The translations under genes were made by a program, and so were the position numbers. Positions 33,439 through 46,750 of a stretch of DNA of 64,000 bases are shown one piece after another; position 1 is the first letter of the stretch; each line of letters starts with the position of its first letter. Below the pieces are notes generated by a model. The model saw nothing but the letters and a program-made list of their open reading frames with translations, had not been told where the DNA came from and did no database searches. Source of the DNA: Wurfbainia villosa (taxonomy: Eukaryota > Streptophyta > Magnoliopsida > Zingiberales > Zingiberaceae); contig CM046001.1 in NCBI GenBank assembly GCA_025175895.1, forward strand, positions 49,847,719 through 49,911,718. Direction: 5' to 3'.

Positions 33439-34717
33439 ATCTCCCTGATGTGTGGCAATCCGTTAAGACATTTGATATAAATTCTAAGGGTAAGAAAGCA
33501 TGTAAAGATAAACATGATATAACAACATGCAACTCCCCCTTAATCCATGAAACTTTTTATAAAAATTTTCCTCCCCCTATCATATATTTCTCCCCCTTTT
33601 ATAATTAACTTAAACATAATATTTTCTCCCCCTTTGACACCATCAAAAAGATTATCACTAAGTTAAGAACCCATGGCATCAAGTCTAATGGAGGGAAAAT
33701 ATGACAAGTTATAAAATTGGGTACCACTTGTAAGTTCACAAACTGAAATCGGCCTTCAATGTTCTGATTCTATAGCCACCGATCATTGCTATCGGTATGG
33801 CGATCACTAAAGATTTAATTTTTAGATGAAATTTAAATGCATTAAAAATTTCAGAAAATTCGAAAAATCATGAAATTCGGGGAACATATTTCTTTTAAGT
33901 ATATCTATCAAGGAAAAATAGTTTTTCATGAAAACTCATTATATTTTCTTGTTTTTGCCAAAAATCCAAAAGTTCTAAAAACCACTAGGTTTTTTATCAT
34001 TCTAGTATCCATTTTAGCACCTAGTTTTGCATCCAATTGTTTCAAAACATGAATACATGTATTTTAGGATAAGAAATTGTTTTGAAAACATATGAAATAT
34101 CCAACCATGATCTTTGGGCAATATGTCTATGAATTAAACATAAGCCTTCCCCATGATTGGTCTATTATTGCTATTTTGATACTTTAAATGACCATCTAAA
34201 TGCCATAGGCATTAGTGGACATTTGTATCATCCTAATATCTCACCCATGCTAAGTTTGCAATCAAGTTAGCCTATAGTGATTGTGAGATGTATCCTAGGG
34301 GGTATTGTATATACTTAACCCATATGTTCATGCAATTCTATCAAGGTTAAGTGTCAATCTAACAACCTACATGATCATAATGATATATATGATTTAATTT
34401 CACATTATGATCATGAAATACATGTTTTCATCAAATTATAACCATGCATTAGGCATTATATGATGATAATAAATAAAGTATCACTTAAAGCATGATTTAA
34501 ACCTATTTCTCATGATGATGTGCCCAATATCAAAATCATAAACCATGATTACACATATGCATAGAAATTACATTAATCATCATGATTTAAGCATTATTAC
34601 CTTTTTATGGGCACGTTATCATCACCCAACACTATCTAAAAATGTTGTCCCGTCATCCTAAGTCAACCAAAATATGATATAGGTCAAGTTCATATGGTTG
34701 ACTACCCTAGGGGTTTT
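33439..34717 (-). other. C non-coding region between gag and 3' LTR
   Basis: Collinear with the T2 block 14911-16280, including CCATGATCTTTGGGCAATATG-like text, CTCCCCCT strings and a GATCATTGCTATCGG motif (33780). Next to the LTR the sequence is ATCTCCCTGATGTG where T2 has ATCTCCCCCTTTTTGATGTG: the polypurine tract has lost its core. Confidence 0.75.
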
Positions 34718-36466
34718 CTAACCCTTAAGGATGGATTTTGGAACCCAAAATAGATTTTTGCCTATGGGGTTCACTAGAAATTCTTTGGGGATCCATTTCT
34801 TAGCTATTACTTTGTTTTTGTCTTGTCCCCTAGCAATTAGGCATTTATAGGCCTTCTCATTTTTCTTCTCTTTATATCCTAGGCCTTTTTTGTTGAAGCT
34901 AGCCCTTTGGCTCCCAATGATCATATTAAGGGTATTGGAGCCTATTGTGAATTTCTCTAGGGCTTTGGTTAAATAGTCTACCTTTTCCCTTAGGGCCCTA
35001 TTTTCATTTATACATGCATCACTAACATCTAATGGCACATAAAGATCATGTGAGCATGCATCATCATGGCAAGAAGAAGTATCATTATTATTTAAGCATG
35101 CATTTTCTAGCTTATTTTCTAATGCCTTAATTTGATCTAGCATGCATTTATTTTTCTTCTTTGCTCTAAACAAATCCCTAGTTAAACTAGAAATCATAGA
35201 AACTATTTTACTAGGAGAGGCTTTCGTTACCATAGTTTCCATGTCCTCTTCTTCTTCTTCGGATGATGAGGAGGATGATGATGTGGAGGAGGCTCCCCCT
35301 TCACTTGAGCTCTCTCCTCTTGTGCTTGATCCTTCATTTTCGGAGGAGGAGCAATCCAAATCATCAAAGGCCATCAAGGCCAAATTGGCGACAAAGGCAT
35401 TCTCCTCATCCGATGATGAGGAGGAGGATGAGGAAGGATCATCCCATGTCTTGGCCTTGAATGCTTTGGCCTTCCCCTTTTCTTTTGTCTTCTTCTCCTC
35501 TTCCTTCTTTTTCTTGCTCCCCTTTTTCTTCTTCTTTTCTTCTTTCTTTTTCCTCTCTTCCTTGCTTTTGTTTAGGAGAGGACAATTGTCCCTTATGTGT
35601 CCCTCTCCTTGGCAATTGTAGCATATCACCTTCCCCCTTGGTCTTCTATTCCTATCATTAGATTTATCAAATCTAAAATTCTTAAATACACGCCTCACCT
35701 TCCTTACCATGTAGGCTTCCTCGGTGCTATCCATGGAGGAGGAGGAGGCTTCATCATCGGAGGAGGAGGGGACTTCCATCTTCTTCTTCCCCTTGTTTGC
35801 CAACAATGCTACTCCTCTTGAGGGTTGAATTCTTGGCTCTTCTTGAATTCCTTCAAGCCTCGTTTCGTGGAGCTCCATTGTCGAGAAGAACTCCTCCAAA
35901 GTGCTCACTTCTAAATTCTTGGAGATGTAGAAAGAGTCCACCATGGAGCTCCACTTTGAGGACCGGGGAAAGGCATCTATGGCCTTCATGAGCATGTCCC
36001 GGTTTGATAGCTTCTCACCTACACTTGTTAGCCCAATTAAAATTTCTTTAAACCTAGAGTGTAGTGAGGTTACCTTTTCTCCCTTTTCTAGTTTTATATT
36101 GGATAGTTGGGAGCGGAGGAGATCTCTCCTTGCTAGCTTGGCCTCGGATGTGCCTTCATGGAGTTCTATAAGCTTCTCCCACATCTCCTTGGCGCTAGCA
36201 CATTCTCCGATCCGGTTGATCTCTTGTTGAGGGAGCACATTGTAGAGATGGTGCTTGGCTTTGGAGTTTGCAAGGTGCTCCTCTCTTTGCCTCTTGGTCC
36301 ATCTAGATTTCTCTATTGGCTTCCCCTCTTCATCCCTAGGCAAAACGAAACCGGATTCCATTGTAATCATTATATCAAAATCCGTTTCGAAAAATACCTC
36401 CATTCACTTCTTCCACCAAGCGAATTCTCCTTCAAACTTCGGAGGATGGATGTTGGAGCCGGCCAT
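34718..36466 (-). pseudogene. Gag of TR-GAG element C, one nonsense codon
   Basis: Collinear with the T2 gag: MAGSNIHPPKFEGEF, then WWKK, then TGA where T2 has CGA (Arg21), then 561 open codons from MEVFFETDFDIM to WVPKSILKG. The CCHC knuckle CYNCQGEGHIRDNC, Lys-rich tract, poly-Ser/acidic tracts and coiled coil are all kept. CGA to TGA is a typical methyl-cytosine change. Translation from the Met right after the stop could still give a protein lacking the first 21 residues. Confidence 0.9.
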
Positions 36467-36515
36467 TTTTGATGTAGGGCTTGTTGCGGCGGTTAGTCCG
36501 GTGACAAGCAACCTC

Positions 36516-36528
36516 GGCTCTGATACCA
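36516..36528 (-). other. PBS of C
   Basis: GGCTCTGATACCA, the complement of TGGTATCAGAGCC, two bases from the 5' LTR. Confidence 0.92.
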
Positions 36529-36530
36529 CT

Positions 36531-37726
36531 TGTAGGGGATCGATATGGCCGGCTAGAGGGGGGTGAATAGCCCTCGTTCGTTGGTTATCGGAATTTGCTC
36601 GTCTACAATTGGATTAAGCAAGCGAAACAACAATACAAGCAAATTAAATAAATAAAACAAAGCAAAGGAAATAGACAATGCTAACACAAGATGTAACGTG
36701 GTTCACGGCTACGCCGCTAATCCACAGTCCCCGATTCGTCCTCGGTGAATCACTCCGCTAAACCAATCCACTAAATGGTCTCTCCTTTGCACCAAGCTAG
36801 GTGGAGGTAACCTTTACAATCAAGATCACTCTTCTTACAAATAGAATGGATTAAGCGAGTAAGAAGAGTTTAGAGCTAGTGGGGGAGTAGGAAGATTGTT
36901 TGGAACTTAAGCATTAGCCTCTCAAAGGCTCACACCCTCTCTTTTTATAGAGAGGGCTAACTTCTTCCGTTGGCGCCATCATCGCCGCCCATGGCGATCG
37001 TCATTGCACGGCCTTGAACACGTCGGATCTGCCGACTGTTGTCCAAGCGGAACTCTTAGCGATCATTGCTGGACCTCACCGATCGGCTACTGGCGACCAG
37101 TAGTCGACCGCCCGATCGGCTACGGCGGTTCATGGCGAAACCCTATTGACTCGATCGACTCGCCAGCCCCGATCGCTAGTCTTGATCGATTGCCAGCGTA
37201 TGGCGATCGGCTAACGCCAAACCGATCGATCGTATACGGTCGAGCTACACTCGATTAGAGCGATCGGCCATTCCATGGCGATCGGTGTGTGAAAACCCAT
37301 CCGACACTTGGCCAAATGGCGATTTCACCTAAGAGCTACCATTCCCCGTGTTACAATCGCTCTCTCTGATTTCTCGGAGTCCCTCGCCTTCGAAGTTCAC
37401 TTAGTTCTCGGCCATGTCCCTCGGCATCGATCAGCGCGGCTCTGCAATGCTCCTTCGCGTCTCTTGCCTCGAAGTCTACTTCCTCCGGCTTCACTCCAAG
37501 CTTCTCGTCCGGCGGTCCCTCGGATGCTCCAAGCGCACGGCTTCCGCAAAGCTATCCTTCACCGACTCAAGGCACGAGTTATGAGATGTGAAACTCGCCA
37601 CGGCTCCATGTGCGAATTACTAAGTCCTGCACGACTTCAACGCACATATCAAATCAACATAACACACTAACTTAAACCCTTTGCCACACCATCAAAACCA
37701 TATTACGGCAAGAGATTGCCCTAACA
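36531..37726 (-). repeat. 5' LTR of C (1196 bp)
   Basis: TGTAGGGGATCGATATGG ... TTGCCCTAACA. The minus-strand TATA box is at 36952-36959. The variable module at about 36970-37290 contains both GATCG motifs and one remaining AGTCGAC (near 37100). Confidence 0.92.
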
Positions 37727-37795
37727 ATATGGAGTGTTCAGGGTATGGAGGTGAGCAAGAGACTGAGAGAGAGTGGGGGGGGGGCTTACCTGCCT

Positions 37796-40290
37796 TCATG
37801 TTTTCCCTGGTGGAAATTGGATCTTGCGATGCTCCACTGCTCTGAACACATGAATTTGGATCTTTCTGAAGATTAAGTCTTCATCAAATTTCAATCCTTC
37901 AAATCGGCAAGAGTTCCGGGTTTTCCATATTAAGTGGATCATCAATGTCATACCAAGGTGGCAAACTCGGTTCATCTCAGTGCCCTTTCTATATTGGGTT
38001 CTGAATGTTCTGAGCATGTGATGGTATGTGCACATTCCTTGCCTCATCTTCGACCATTTTTTGACTTGTCCCCATAACTGTCTAATTGGCCTACACTGGA
38101 AAAAGATATGGTTCAATGTTTCTTCCTCTTGGCCACAGAAAATGCATTGCTTGTCCTCCAAAAACTCCTTTCTGGCACGTACAGGGAGCTTGCCCTGAGC
38201 TAGCATCCATAGGGTGAAAGCATGACTTGGTTGGATGTCCTTTTGCCATACCGTTACAACCCATGTTTTCCTTTCTCCTACGTCCCTAAAATGGTCATAT
38301 GCACTCTGCACCCCCCCCCTTGTTCTGTCTAAACCATGAAGTAAGTTGCTGTTCTGCTCGTTCTAGGGTGCCCACAGCAGTTAGTAGTTTATCCTTGATG
38401 TAAACTAACATCTTTATGAGGGGTGAATCCTTGTGCTTGCTTCTCCATGCCCATATTCCTCCTCCTTGTATGTATGTGTGGTGAACCCATTTGATCCATA
38501 GTGTATCCTGTTTGTCTTGTATCCGCCAAAGCACCTTCGCCAGGAGTGCTAAGTACTAGGCCTTTAAGTCTCTCAACCCCATTCCCCCTTCCTCTTTTGG
38601 TTTACACATTTCTGCCCATGCTATTGGAGGGTTCTTGGTAGTCCACATGAAAGCGCGACAGGTGCTGTATATTTTCTCTATGACTCCTGCTGGTAGTGGT
38701 AGTATTGACATTCAGTAGCATTCCACTCCTTGGAGGACTGAGGTTATGAGCTGACATTTCCCCACGTATGATAGCGTGTTTTTGGGCCAGGAGTCAATCC
38801 GCCTATCAAGGGCATCCGTAAGAGCACTATAATCTAAAATTTTCAATTTCTTTGACACAATGGGGACTCCTAGATATCTAAACGGCATATCTCCTTCTTG
38901 AAAACCAGTGATGGCTAGTAATCTCTCTTTGATTGTTGCATGAACTCCTACCAAGCATATGCTGGATTTTGCCATGTTAGCATTCAATCCTGCCATTCCA
39001 GCAAACTGTGATAAGCACTCCATCAGCACTTTGACCGTTGATATATCCCCACGTCCAAGGAGTAGTAGGTCATTTGCATAGACTAAATGTGCTATCCGTA
39101 ATTCTTCACACTTAGGATGAAAATGGAAGTCCGATCGGATGGTTCGTTTTGCTAGTAGCCTGGATAGATACTCCATACACATGCCGAAGAGGTAGGGCGA
39201 TAGGGGGTCTCCTTGTCTAAGTCCTCGGCATCCCACAAAGAAACCATGCATGTTTCCATTGATTACCACAGAGAAGGAAGTGCTAGTGATGCACTCCTTG
39301 ATCCACGCAACGAATCTGCCAGGAAACTGCAGCGTTTAGAGGACATCCTGAAGAAATTCCCAGTTCACCGAGTTGAAGGCCTTTTGCAGATCCACTTTAA
39401 GTATGCACCTCGGAGAGATCCTTTTTCTAGTGTAACTTCGCATTAGTTCCTGGGCCAGGTGAATGTTGTCAGGTATGCAGCGTCCTTTAACGAAAGCAGT
39501 TTGTGCAGGGTGTAGCAGATGGTCTATAATTTCTGCTAGTCGGCTGGCTAAGAGTTTACTTATGATTTTATAAATCACAGAGCAGCAAGAGATTGGTCTA
39601 TAATCTTAGACTTTGCTCGCATGGGGGTTCTTGGGTACTAACACAATAAGGGTGTGGTTCCACAATTTGAGTAGCTGACCATGCTCAAAAAATTCCATAA
39701 CTGCAACCACTACATCATGTTTGACAGTGTACCAGGAATGTTTGAAGAATTTTGAGTTGTATCCATCCAGTCCTGGGGCTTTGAGGTCTCCAATTTCAAA
39801 TAGAGCACTTTTGATTTCATCTTTTGTTGGTAGCCGACTCATTTGTAGCTATTGTGTGTCGGTAAGTTTCCTTCCAAACTCTATACAGTCCCCTTGATAT
39901 TGTGCTCTGGTTCCCTGCTCTCCTAGCTGGCCTTGAAAATATTTCAGGACTTCTTCCACCACTTCTTCATGCGAGTTCGTATGTTCCCCGCTGCTCTTTT
40001 CAATTGCTACTACCTCCCTCCTCTTGTTGTTTCGATTTACCAGTGCATGAAAATACGAGTTATTTCTGTCCACTCCTCGAAGGTACTCATGTTTGGCACG
40101 CTGTAAGTAGAATAAGTATTATGCTTGCTCTAAGGTTTCCACCCTTTTCCTTGTCAATAGGTAATCGTCTTCCATCTGTCCCACAACGTATCCCCTTTGT
40201 TGCATCTCATTCAATTGTTGCTGTGAGTGTTTTACCCTTTCCTGGATGTGCTGGTAGTGCAGTTTGTTGAGCTGTCTGAGATTTGTTTTC
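37796..40290 (-). pseudogene. LINE ORF2 remnant: reverse transcriptase and C-terminal zinc region
   Basis: One frame can be followed from about 40290 to 38295 through roughly six stops, then a shift at a nine-C run near 38310-38318 into 38311-37796. Motifs in order: FHALVNRNNKRR; KAPGLDGYNSKFF; QTAFVKGRCIPDNIHLAQEL; LKVDLQKAFNSVNWEF (first catalytic Asp kept); GLRQGDPLSPYLF; VYANDLLLL, where LINEs have FADD (second Asp now Asn); FRYLGVP; and the zf-RVT region with CIFCGQEEETLNHIFFQC. It is enzymatically dead. The endonuclease domain is not present. Confidence 0.9.
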
Positions 40291-40305
40291 ATCTCGGTTT
40301 TGTTG

Positions 40306-41339
40306 GTTATGCATTTAGTGTATATAACAGGGAATAACCTACAGTGTGTTGGTTATTGTTCATAACCGTGGTATGAGTTGACCACGGGAATGACCTGTTG
40401 AGTCGTGAGTCTTGAACCTGTATCGAAAAGGTGATTTACCTTTGAGAGCCGATTGATACCGAGTCAGAAAATAGGGGTCAAGTTGTCACATTTCTTGTGG
40501 AAATCAGAGACTACAGTCTTAGAAATTTTGACTAATTTTGCTAGTCAGATCATTACCTGTTGGGTAATGGACAAGACAAATAGGGTATTCTTGATGTAGA
40601 TAGAAGAAGATTAATTTTGCTAGTCAGATCATAGGGATTTTTATCCCTGAGTTATTCGTACTGGGTTGTATAACCTCGAAGGTACTTTTGAGTACTTAAC
40701 TCGGGTTATACAGAGAAAATAGAGTTATTTGCATACCATTATCGGGGTCAAGCCGGTATTTGGTGGAAAATACAGAAAATAACCTTCGTGGAATAAAATA
40801 TCACTTGATCATGGTTTAGTGATGTTGAGGGAGAGTATTTCCCCGCGTCACTTCCTGTGACACATTGTAAGAAATTTTTGAGCTTCAAGTAGGGTGATCG
40901 TCGGTAATGGGAGTACCATGCAGGGTCATTAGACTTGTAGAGGTTACGACCACCTAATAGCTCCAGAAGGTGAATGGATGTTTTAAGCCACCCACGGTTG
41001 TTGGCTTACTATTGGATTAAGATGACAGGATCTTCTATTAGATCCTGCCGGAAGACGTTGGATTGAGTCAGGAGTTTAGAAATGACTCCGTACAAATGTT
41101 TAAGAGTTGGAGACCGATAAGCAAATATTGCAGGTCAACTTATTAGAGTCTGAAGTCTCTGACTGTTGGATAAAAGGAGCAAGATCGGAGTCATATGACT
41201 TGAGCTATTTTTCGATTATAGAAGACCAACCACAGATCATCAAGATGTTCTCGTGCACATCAGGGAAATCAAAACAAAGACTCCGAAGGGATTATGTGCG
41301 TGTAGTGCGGATCACGAAGATACGCGAAGTCAGATTATC
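40306..41339 (+). other. Upstream part of F without recognisable protein
   Basis: About 1 kb with no convincing ORF. TTTTGCTAGTCAGATCAT occurs twice (near 40535 and 40616), and there are palindromic strings around GGTTATACAG and TTATGAACAATAACC. It could be gag leader or decayed gag of F, or separate DNA. Confidence 0.4.
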
Positions 41340-44300
41340 CGTTGGATCAGTTCATATGTTGCTATTGTAAGCAACCAATACAAATTGAGGAGTTGTATTT
41401 TGAAGACTCAGTTGAAGACTATCAATGGTGCTCCGGGAGGATGATGCACCGTCTCGACAGCGAAGATCAGCACCGAAGATTGAGTTATCTTATCAACAGC
41501 AACCTACTACCTCAGGCGTGGTTGGAGTTCCTTGATACTACCCTTCAGCAGAGATCAGCACAGAAGCAGCATCAGCAGAAGACATCGCAGAAGACTCATG
41601 CAGACAACAATAGTTACCTCCAGATGTGATTTGCTTTGTACAGAGGAGAGAGTATACGACGATGGTCGTATCTATTCGGTATTCTATAGCTGCAGCTCGT
41701 AGGATTAAGTGATGGAGATCATATGATCTTGGAAAATCCCCGAGGCATTCGTCGCAGAAATGCAACCGTTTGTCACGGACTGTTGGATCAGATCTTGTTC
41801 TCTTCGGAGAAAGGTTGAGACCTACGGGGAGCCTTTGGATCGGATCGGCAGATAATGGATCGTTAAGGGTATTACTTTAGTGTACCCTCTGGGTTAATAT
41901 ATTGAGAGATACTTGTGGTTTATGGGTATCTTTGTCTAGAACATTCTTTGTTTAGATTAGAAGGGTCCTTTACATCGACTTGTAGGTCGGTGGTATCTTT
42001 ATCGTCAGGTGAGATATGGATCAACAATTAAGAAGTCAAGGGATGCCCTTAGACTTTGATAGACATACTTTTACTGTAGACATATCCTTGCGGATGGTCA
42101 AATTGTTGAGAGTATGGTATAATTATGTATCTAAGAGGTGCGAATAATCCGAGAGTATTCGGATGTAGTTTTGGATGAACTCCAAGGCTTACCGTTGCAC
42201 AGGAAAGTGGAGTAGGCGATCAAAATGATTGCGGAAAATAGTTTTGGTATCGAATATCACATACCGGGTGATAGTGTTGTTGGTATCAGTGTTGCTAAAC
42301 ACTATAGAAATTGGAAGAACGTGAGTTGGGATTATAGGAGATGTTGGAAGGGATATTTATCTATCCCAGTATTCCTCCTTGAGAAGATCCGGAACTCTTT
42401 GTTGAAAGAGAGATGGACCTATGAGACGATGCATCGATTATCGATGATAGAATGCGATAGTTGTTGAAAGTGAATATCCTTCGTTGTGGATAGATGATCT
42501 GTTTAGATCAGCAAAGGATACCTGTGTATACTCTAGGGTTGATTTATGACTGGAGTGTTGATATTGTAGTGACATGGTATCATACAATTATCATTGTCAT
42601 TGTAATGATTAATATATATCATCAAGCTTAGAGTAAAGGAGATGCAGATGTGTAGAGATGACAATTTCATACTTAGTATGAATTTTATGAGTTTTGATTA
42701 AGTTGTTAGACTAATTAACGATTTAGTCGCCACTAGATTTGAGAATCGTGTATCCTGGACATGATTGGATCAGTTTGTGGTTGTTGGAGTTGTGTAACCT
42801 GGCCACTGTTGATTATGGTAGTTGGAGTTGCGCACTCGACCACCGTAGAGGGTGGTTTTCCTTGTATGTTTTGGTTAATTCTGTAGATGTGGATAGAATG
42901 TTTGACATTACTATACCACAGACTTGATTGACAAAAGTGATGATGGAAATCATTTAGTCGGAAGTTGGTGAGACTAGTTTACAAGACCTAGACGGCGGTT
43001 AACTTTTATATGAGTATTAGTTAATCCTTCCGGGGTGGATAAAAGGATGTACGCAAATGCATCATTTCAGGGATCGAAACGATTCTGATGCAGTTGCATG
43101 AGACGTATCTTACGCCTACGTCAGTTAAGAAACTACGAGATAGGCTATCATATACATGATGTGGCTTTAGTAGTTATTATCTGGGTTTATGGATGTATGG
43201 AGCAAAAATGCTCATTGGATTTAACTAGCTATTGGGTAGCTATTATAGAGTTGCTGGAACGCGAACAGTTGCAACTTGTGAGATGGTCGCTATAGTCTCC
43301 CACACATCTACAGAGTGCGTGGTGGAGTGGAATTTTTGGACGGCAGATGGACTTCTCTGGTGAGAAGATAATTTTTCGTCTCTAATATGGATATGTGTTC
43401 TGGACATACATCCACATAAGATAGAATTGCTACCGAAGGCACCTTATTTGAGATTTGCTATACATCCTAGTGGTACTGGGATGTACCGAGATTTGAAACG
43501 TTTATACTGGTAGAATGGTATAAAGAGAGATATAGCAGATTTTGCTGCTCAATGTTTAGTATGCCAGTAGGTGAAGGCTGAAGATCAGAAACTCGCTGGA
43601 TTGCTCCAAGAAATTATGATTTCCAAAATGGAAGTGGGAGTATATCACTATTGGTGTTGTTACGGGATTGCCTAGAACCTGTAAAGGACATGATGCGATT
43701 TGGGTGATTGTGGATCGACTGACCCAAATCAGCTCATTTCCTTCCTATTTGTGGGTCGTACTCGTTGGATCATTCTGCAGAGTTGTATTACTGAAAGATT
43801 ATCAGATTGCGTGGGGTACTTTTAAGTATCATATATGATAGAGACTCACGATTCACCTCACGATTTTGGCAGAGTCTGCACCAGACATGGGCATAGACCT
43901 TCGACTCAGTGCAATATTTCATCCGTAGACAGATGGACAGTCTGAGCATATCATTCAGACATTGGAAAATATATTGAGATCCTGTGTCATGAATTATGGA
44001 GGTAGTTGGGAGAATCACATTCCTTTAGTGGAATTCGGCTATAAGAACAGTTATCACTCATCCATTCAGATGACTTCTTCTGAGGTCCTATATGGTAGAC
44101 CCTGTAGATTTCTTGTGTTATGGGAGGAGGTTGGGGAACGATAGCTATTGGGGCCACAGAGTATTCAACATGAGGCAGAGTTGGTTTGCGTCATCGGATG
44201 ATGGTTATTAGAGGCACAGGGTCGACAGAAGAATTACGCAGACCTGAGGCGAAGGCCTTTGGAGTTCTCAGTTGGGGAACAGGTATTTTTGCATGTTTCA

Positions 44301-44700
44301 CCTACTAGAGGGGTGAACTGATTTGGGCTAAAAAGGAAAGTTATCTCCACACCACATTGGTCCAGTTGAGATATTGACGTGGATTGGAGGTGTAGCTTAT
44401 CGGTTGGCTTTACCTCTGACACTTGCGGGTGTTCACAACGTATTTCATGTTTCTATGCTGGGGAAATATGTGCCGCGATCTGACCATGTTCTGAAATAGG
44501 TTCCGATTCTATCTCAGTCTAATGCGACTTACGAGGAGATTCCAGTGCGGATTCCTGGTCGCAACAAGCGTCAGTTGCGGAACAAAATCGTCTGACTCAT
44601 AAAGGTTGGATGGCAGCATCATACTGATGAGGAGGCTACTTGGGAGCTGGAAGACACTATCCGAGCTCGATATCCTCGTCTGTTCACTTGAGGTATGTAA
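41340..44700 (+). pseudogene. Ty3/Gypsy gag-pol remnant of F
   Basis: Fragments in order: a zinc-knuckle relic (CCYCKQPIQIEELYF, 41355-41400); the linker before reverse transcriptase (SDVVLDELQGLPLHRKVE, 42155-42215); RNase H relic (DASFQGSKRF, 43055; RQLRNYEIGYHIHD, 43125); integrase zinc region (HPSGTGMYRDLKRLYW, 43465, and FAAQCLVCQ, 43535); core start (DAIWVIVDRLTQ, 43690); PLVEFGYKNSYHSS (44025); C-terminal RRRPLEFSVGEQVFLHVSP (44240), LPLTLAGVHNVFHVSML (44405) and EEATWELEDTIRARYPRLF (44630). Stops and shifts are frequent, and most of the reverse transcriptase palm (about 42230-43040) is not recognisable. The end matches chromodomain-type Tekay/Del elements. Confidence 0.85.
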
Positions 44701-46750
44701 TAGTTCAAGAAATTTCTTGAATGTATTATCACATTTAAGTAGGAAATTTGGGGACCAAATTTTATTAAGTGGGGGAGAATGTAAAATACCATTAATAAAA
44801 TTTCTAAAGAATAAAATTATTATTAGAAAAAAAATAATAATTTTATGATGGATGGTTAGGCATAAACTAAACCTAACCTAGGTTAAAACTTATGGGATTA
44901 ATTAAACCTAACCTAGGGTTAAACCTTATTAAGTGGATCCGTTGCTTTCTTAAAGACACCGAACCATTTCTCCCATTTTTTCCCCCGATCAACGGTTTAT
45001 TCCCTTCTCGTCGATCGTGATTCTTCTTCTCGATTTCCCACCATCGCACTTCCCCTTCTCGCGAGTGCATGCCACCATGCCTACCTTGCTGTCGCCTCTG
45101 CCCTGATCGGCGGTTTCCTTCTAGCCGAGGGTTTGCTGCCATCGTCCTCTTCCCTGCGCTGTCACGGTCCGCCGCCAAGCGCTAGGCCCTCTACTGGCCT
45201 CTCCACCGGACCCGCTGCGCATGCCACCGAGCCGAAGCCCTGTCGCCCGTCGTCATGCAGTCGGACTCCGCCGCTTGCCCTCCAGATCGCGTGCTGTGTC
45301 GTGCCGGTGGTTTGCCCTCGATTCCGATTTTGGAGCATTTCCTCACCGAATCAAGATCTTGAGCACATCCCCACCGAACACTCCTGCTCTAGTCTCCACT
45401 GGGACTGTCGGTGAGTAGTTTCACTGGGTTTCTTGTCTTCTCTTCCGATTTCCTCATCATCGCTATTTTCACCTTGCCGCGAGATTAGTCTGTGGTCGCC
45501 TCTGATGTCGTTCGAGCCAGGTTGCTGTTGCTTCTCTACAGCTTCGTCGCCAGGATTTGAGTGGTGCAGGGGAAGCGGGATTTGGATAGGCGGTGAAAGG
45601 TGAGTTACGGTTGGGTGGATTTACAATCAAATATGGTGAGATCAGATGTTTACATTTCAGTTTTTGTGATCTGGAATAATATCCCAATCTTGGAACACGA
45701 CGTTGTGCAAGTAAATCTAAGCTTGGTCTGTCGATATGGACAGAGAATAGGATGGTCTGGTGAATAGGGGGTGCTACAGGAGGAAATTTGATTGGTAAGC
45801 TTTGTTACCCTGTCTGTGTTGTTGTTGGTTTTAGAGTGGTCATTGTTGATGGGTGGGGATTGTGTCGGCTGTGTGTGGAATGATGCCGACTGTGGTTTAG
45901 GCATTGTTAGGTTTGCTATCATCAATTCAGTGATTTTTGAACTGTGAAGTCCAATTTATGATTGGTTGATCTGTAGATGAATTAGGTGTGGTAAATGTGT
46001 CCGATTGAGCTATTCGATGAAGGTATTGAATTGATTAGCTGTAATAGACTGATCTTGTGGTAAGCTTCTATTACAACCGTATTTTGAGTGTTGTTTAGAT
46101 CTATATATTGATCTTGTTGATGTGGGAGCGAGTTTGGTTATGGTGAATCAGATTGGGATAATCAGGATTTCTAACTCATAGATGAGGAAAGGATGTGAAC
46201 ATAGGAACGACGTAGTAATTAAGTTGTATATTTGTCGGATACTTGTACTTAATCATAGTTGCTATTATATGCAGGTTTGGGGATACGAAGCCAGTCCATG
46301 GCCATGAGGATTAGTTCGAGCTTCGTATTAGGTGGGTAATTTCCTACCCTGGTCTGGTAGATATAATTGCATTCAGATTTAGTGATAGATAGGAGTATGT
46401 TAGGTGTTCATATTATCTTGACCCTGCTCTTATTTATCTTATGCTTGATACTTGTCGTTGGCTATATTTACTCAAATGTTGATATCACATTTTCCTTTTT
46501 CATGATTAAGGAGTTACAGATGTGATGTAGGTAGATCTATAAATGTTTAGCAGAGTGTAGATGTTGGAGTACGGATGATAACCTGATTTGTAAATTGGGT
46601 AAAGGTTCATCCGTGGGTGGGTAATGCCCTAAAGATAGGATTTATTCTAATACTCGTATGTTGCATACTTATTACCAACCATGTATTGTGTAATGGTTAA
46701 GTGAAGGGTGATTAGTGTGTCGCTATGGCCCGGTGGTCCCAACTTGATAT

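Larger units (their letters stand above)
32238..37726 (-). mobile_element. Element C: complete gag-only Copia-type element (TR-GAG), close relative of T2
   Basis: Minus strand: 5' LTR 36531-37726, PBS 36516-36528, gag 34718-36466, non-coding block, 3' LTR 32238-33438. The target duplication ATATG (32233-32237 and 37727-37731) is perfect, and the LINE sequence resumes on both sides. Gag is about as long as in T2 and broken by a single stop. The PPT has been shortened. Confidence 0.93.
22347..40305 (-). mobile_element. Old LINE (non-LTR retrotransposon), split by B and C
   Basis: ORF2 remnant at 37796-40290 on the minus strand. Its 3' side continues through 37727-37795, jumps C (TSD ATATG) to 31343-32237, and probably jumps B to 22347-22675, ending in an A-run on the minus strand. 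Both outer segments are rich in CCCTGG/GCCCTG strings, which supports joining them. The 5' end stops near 40305 before any endonuclease domain: typical 5' truncation or interruption. No target duplication of the LINE was identified. Confidence 0.6.
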
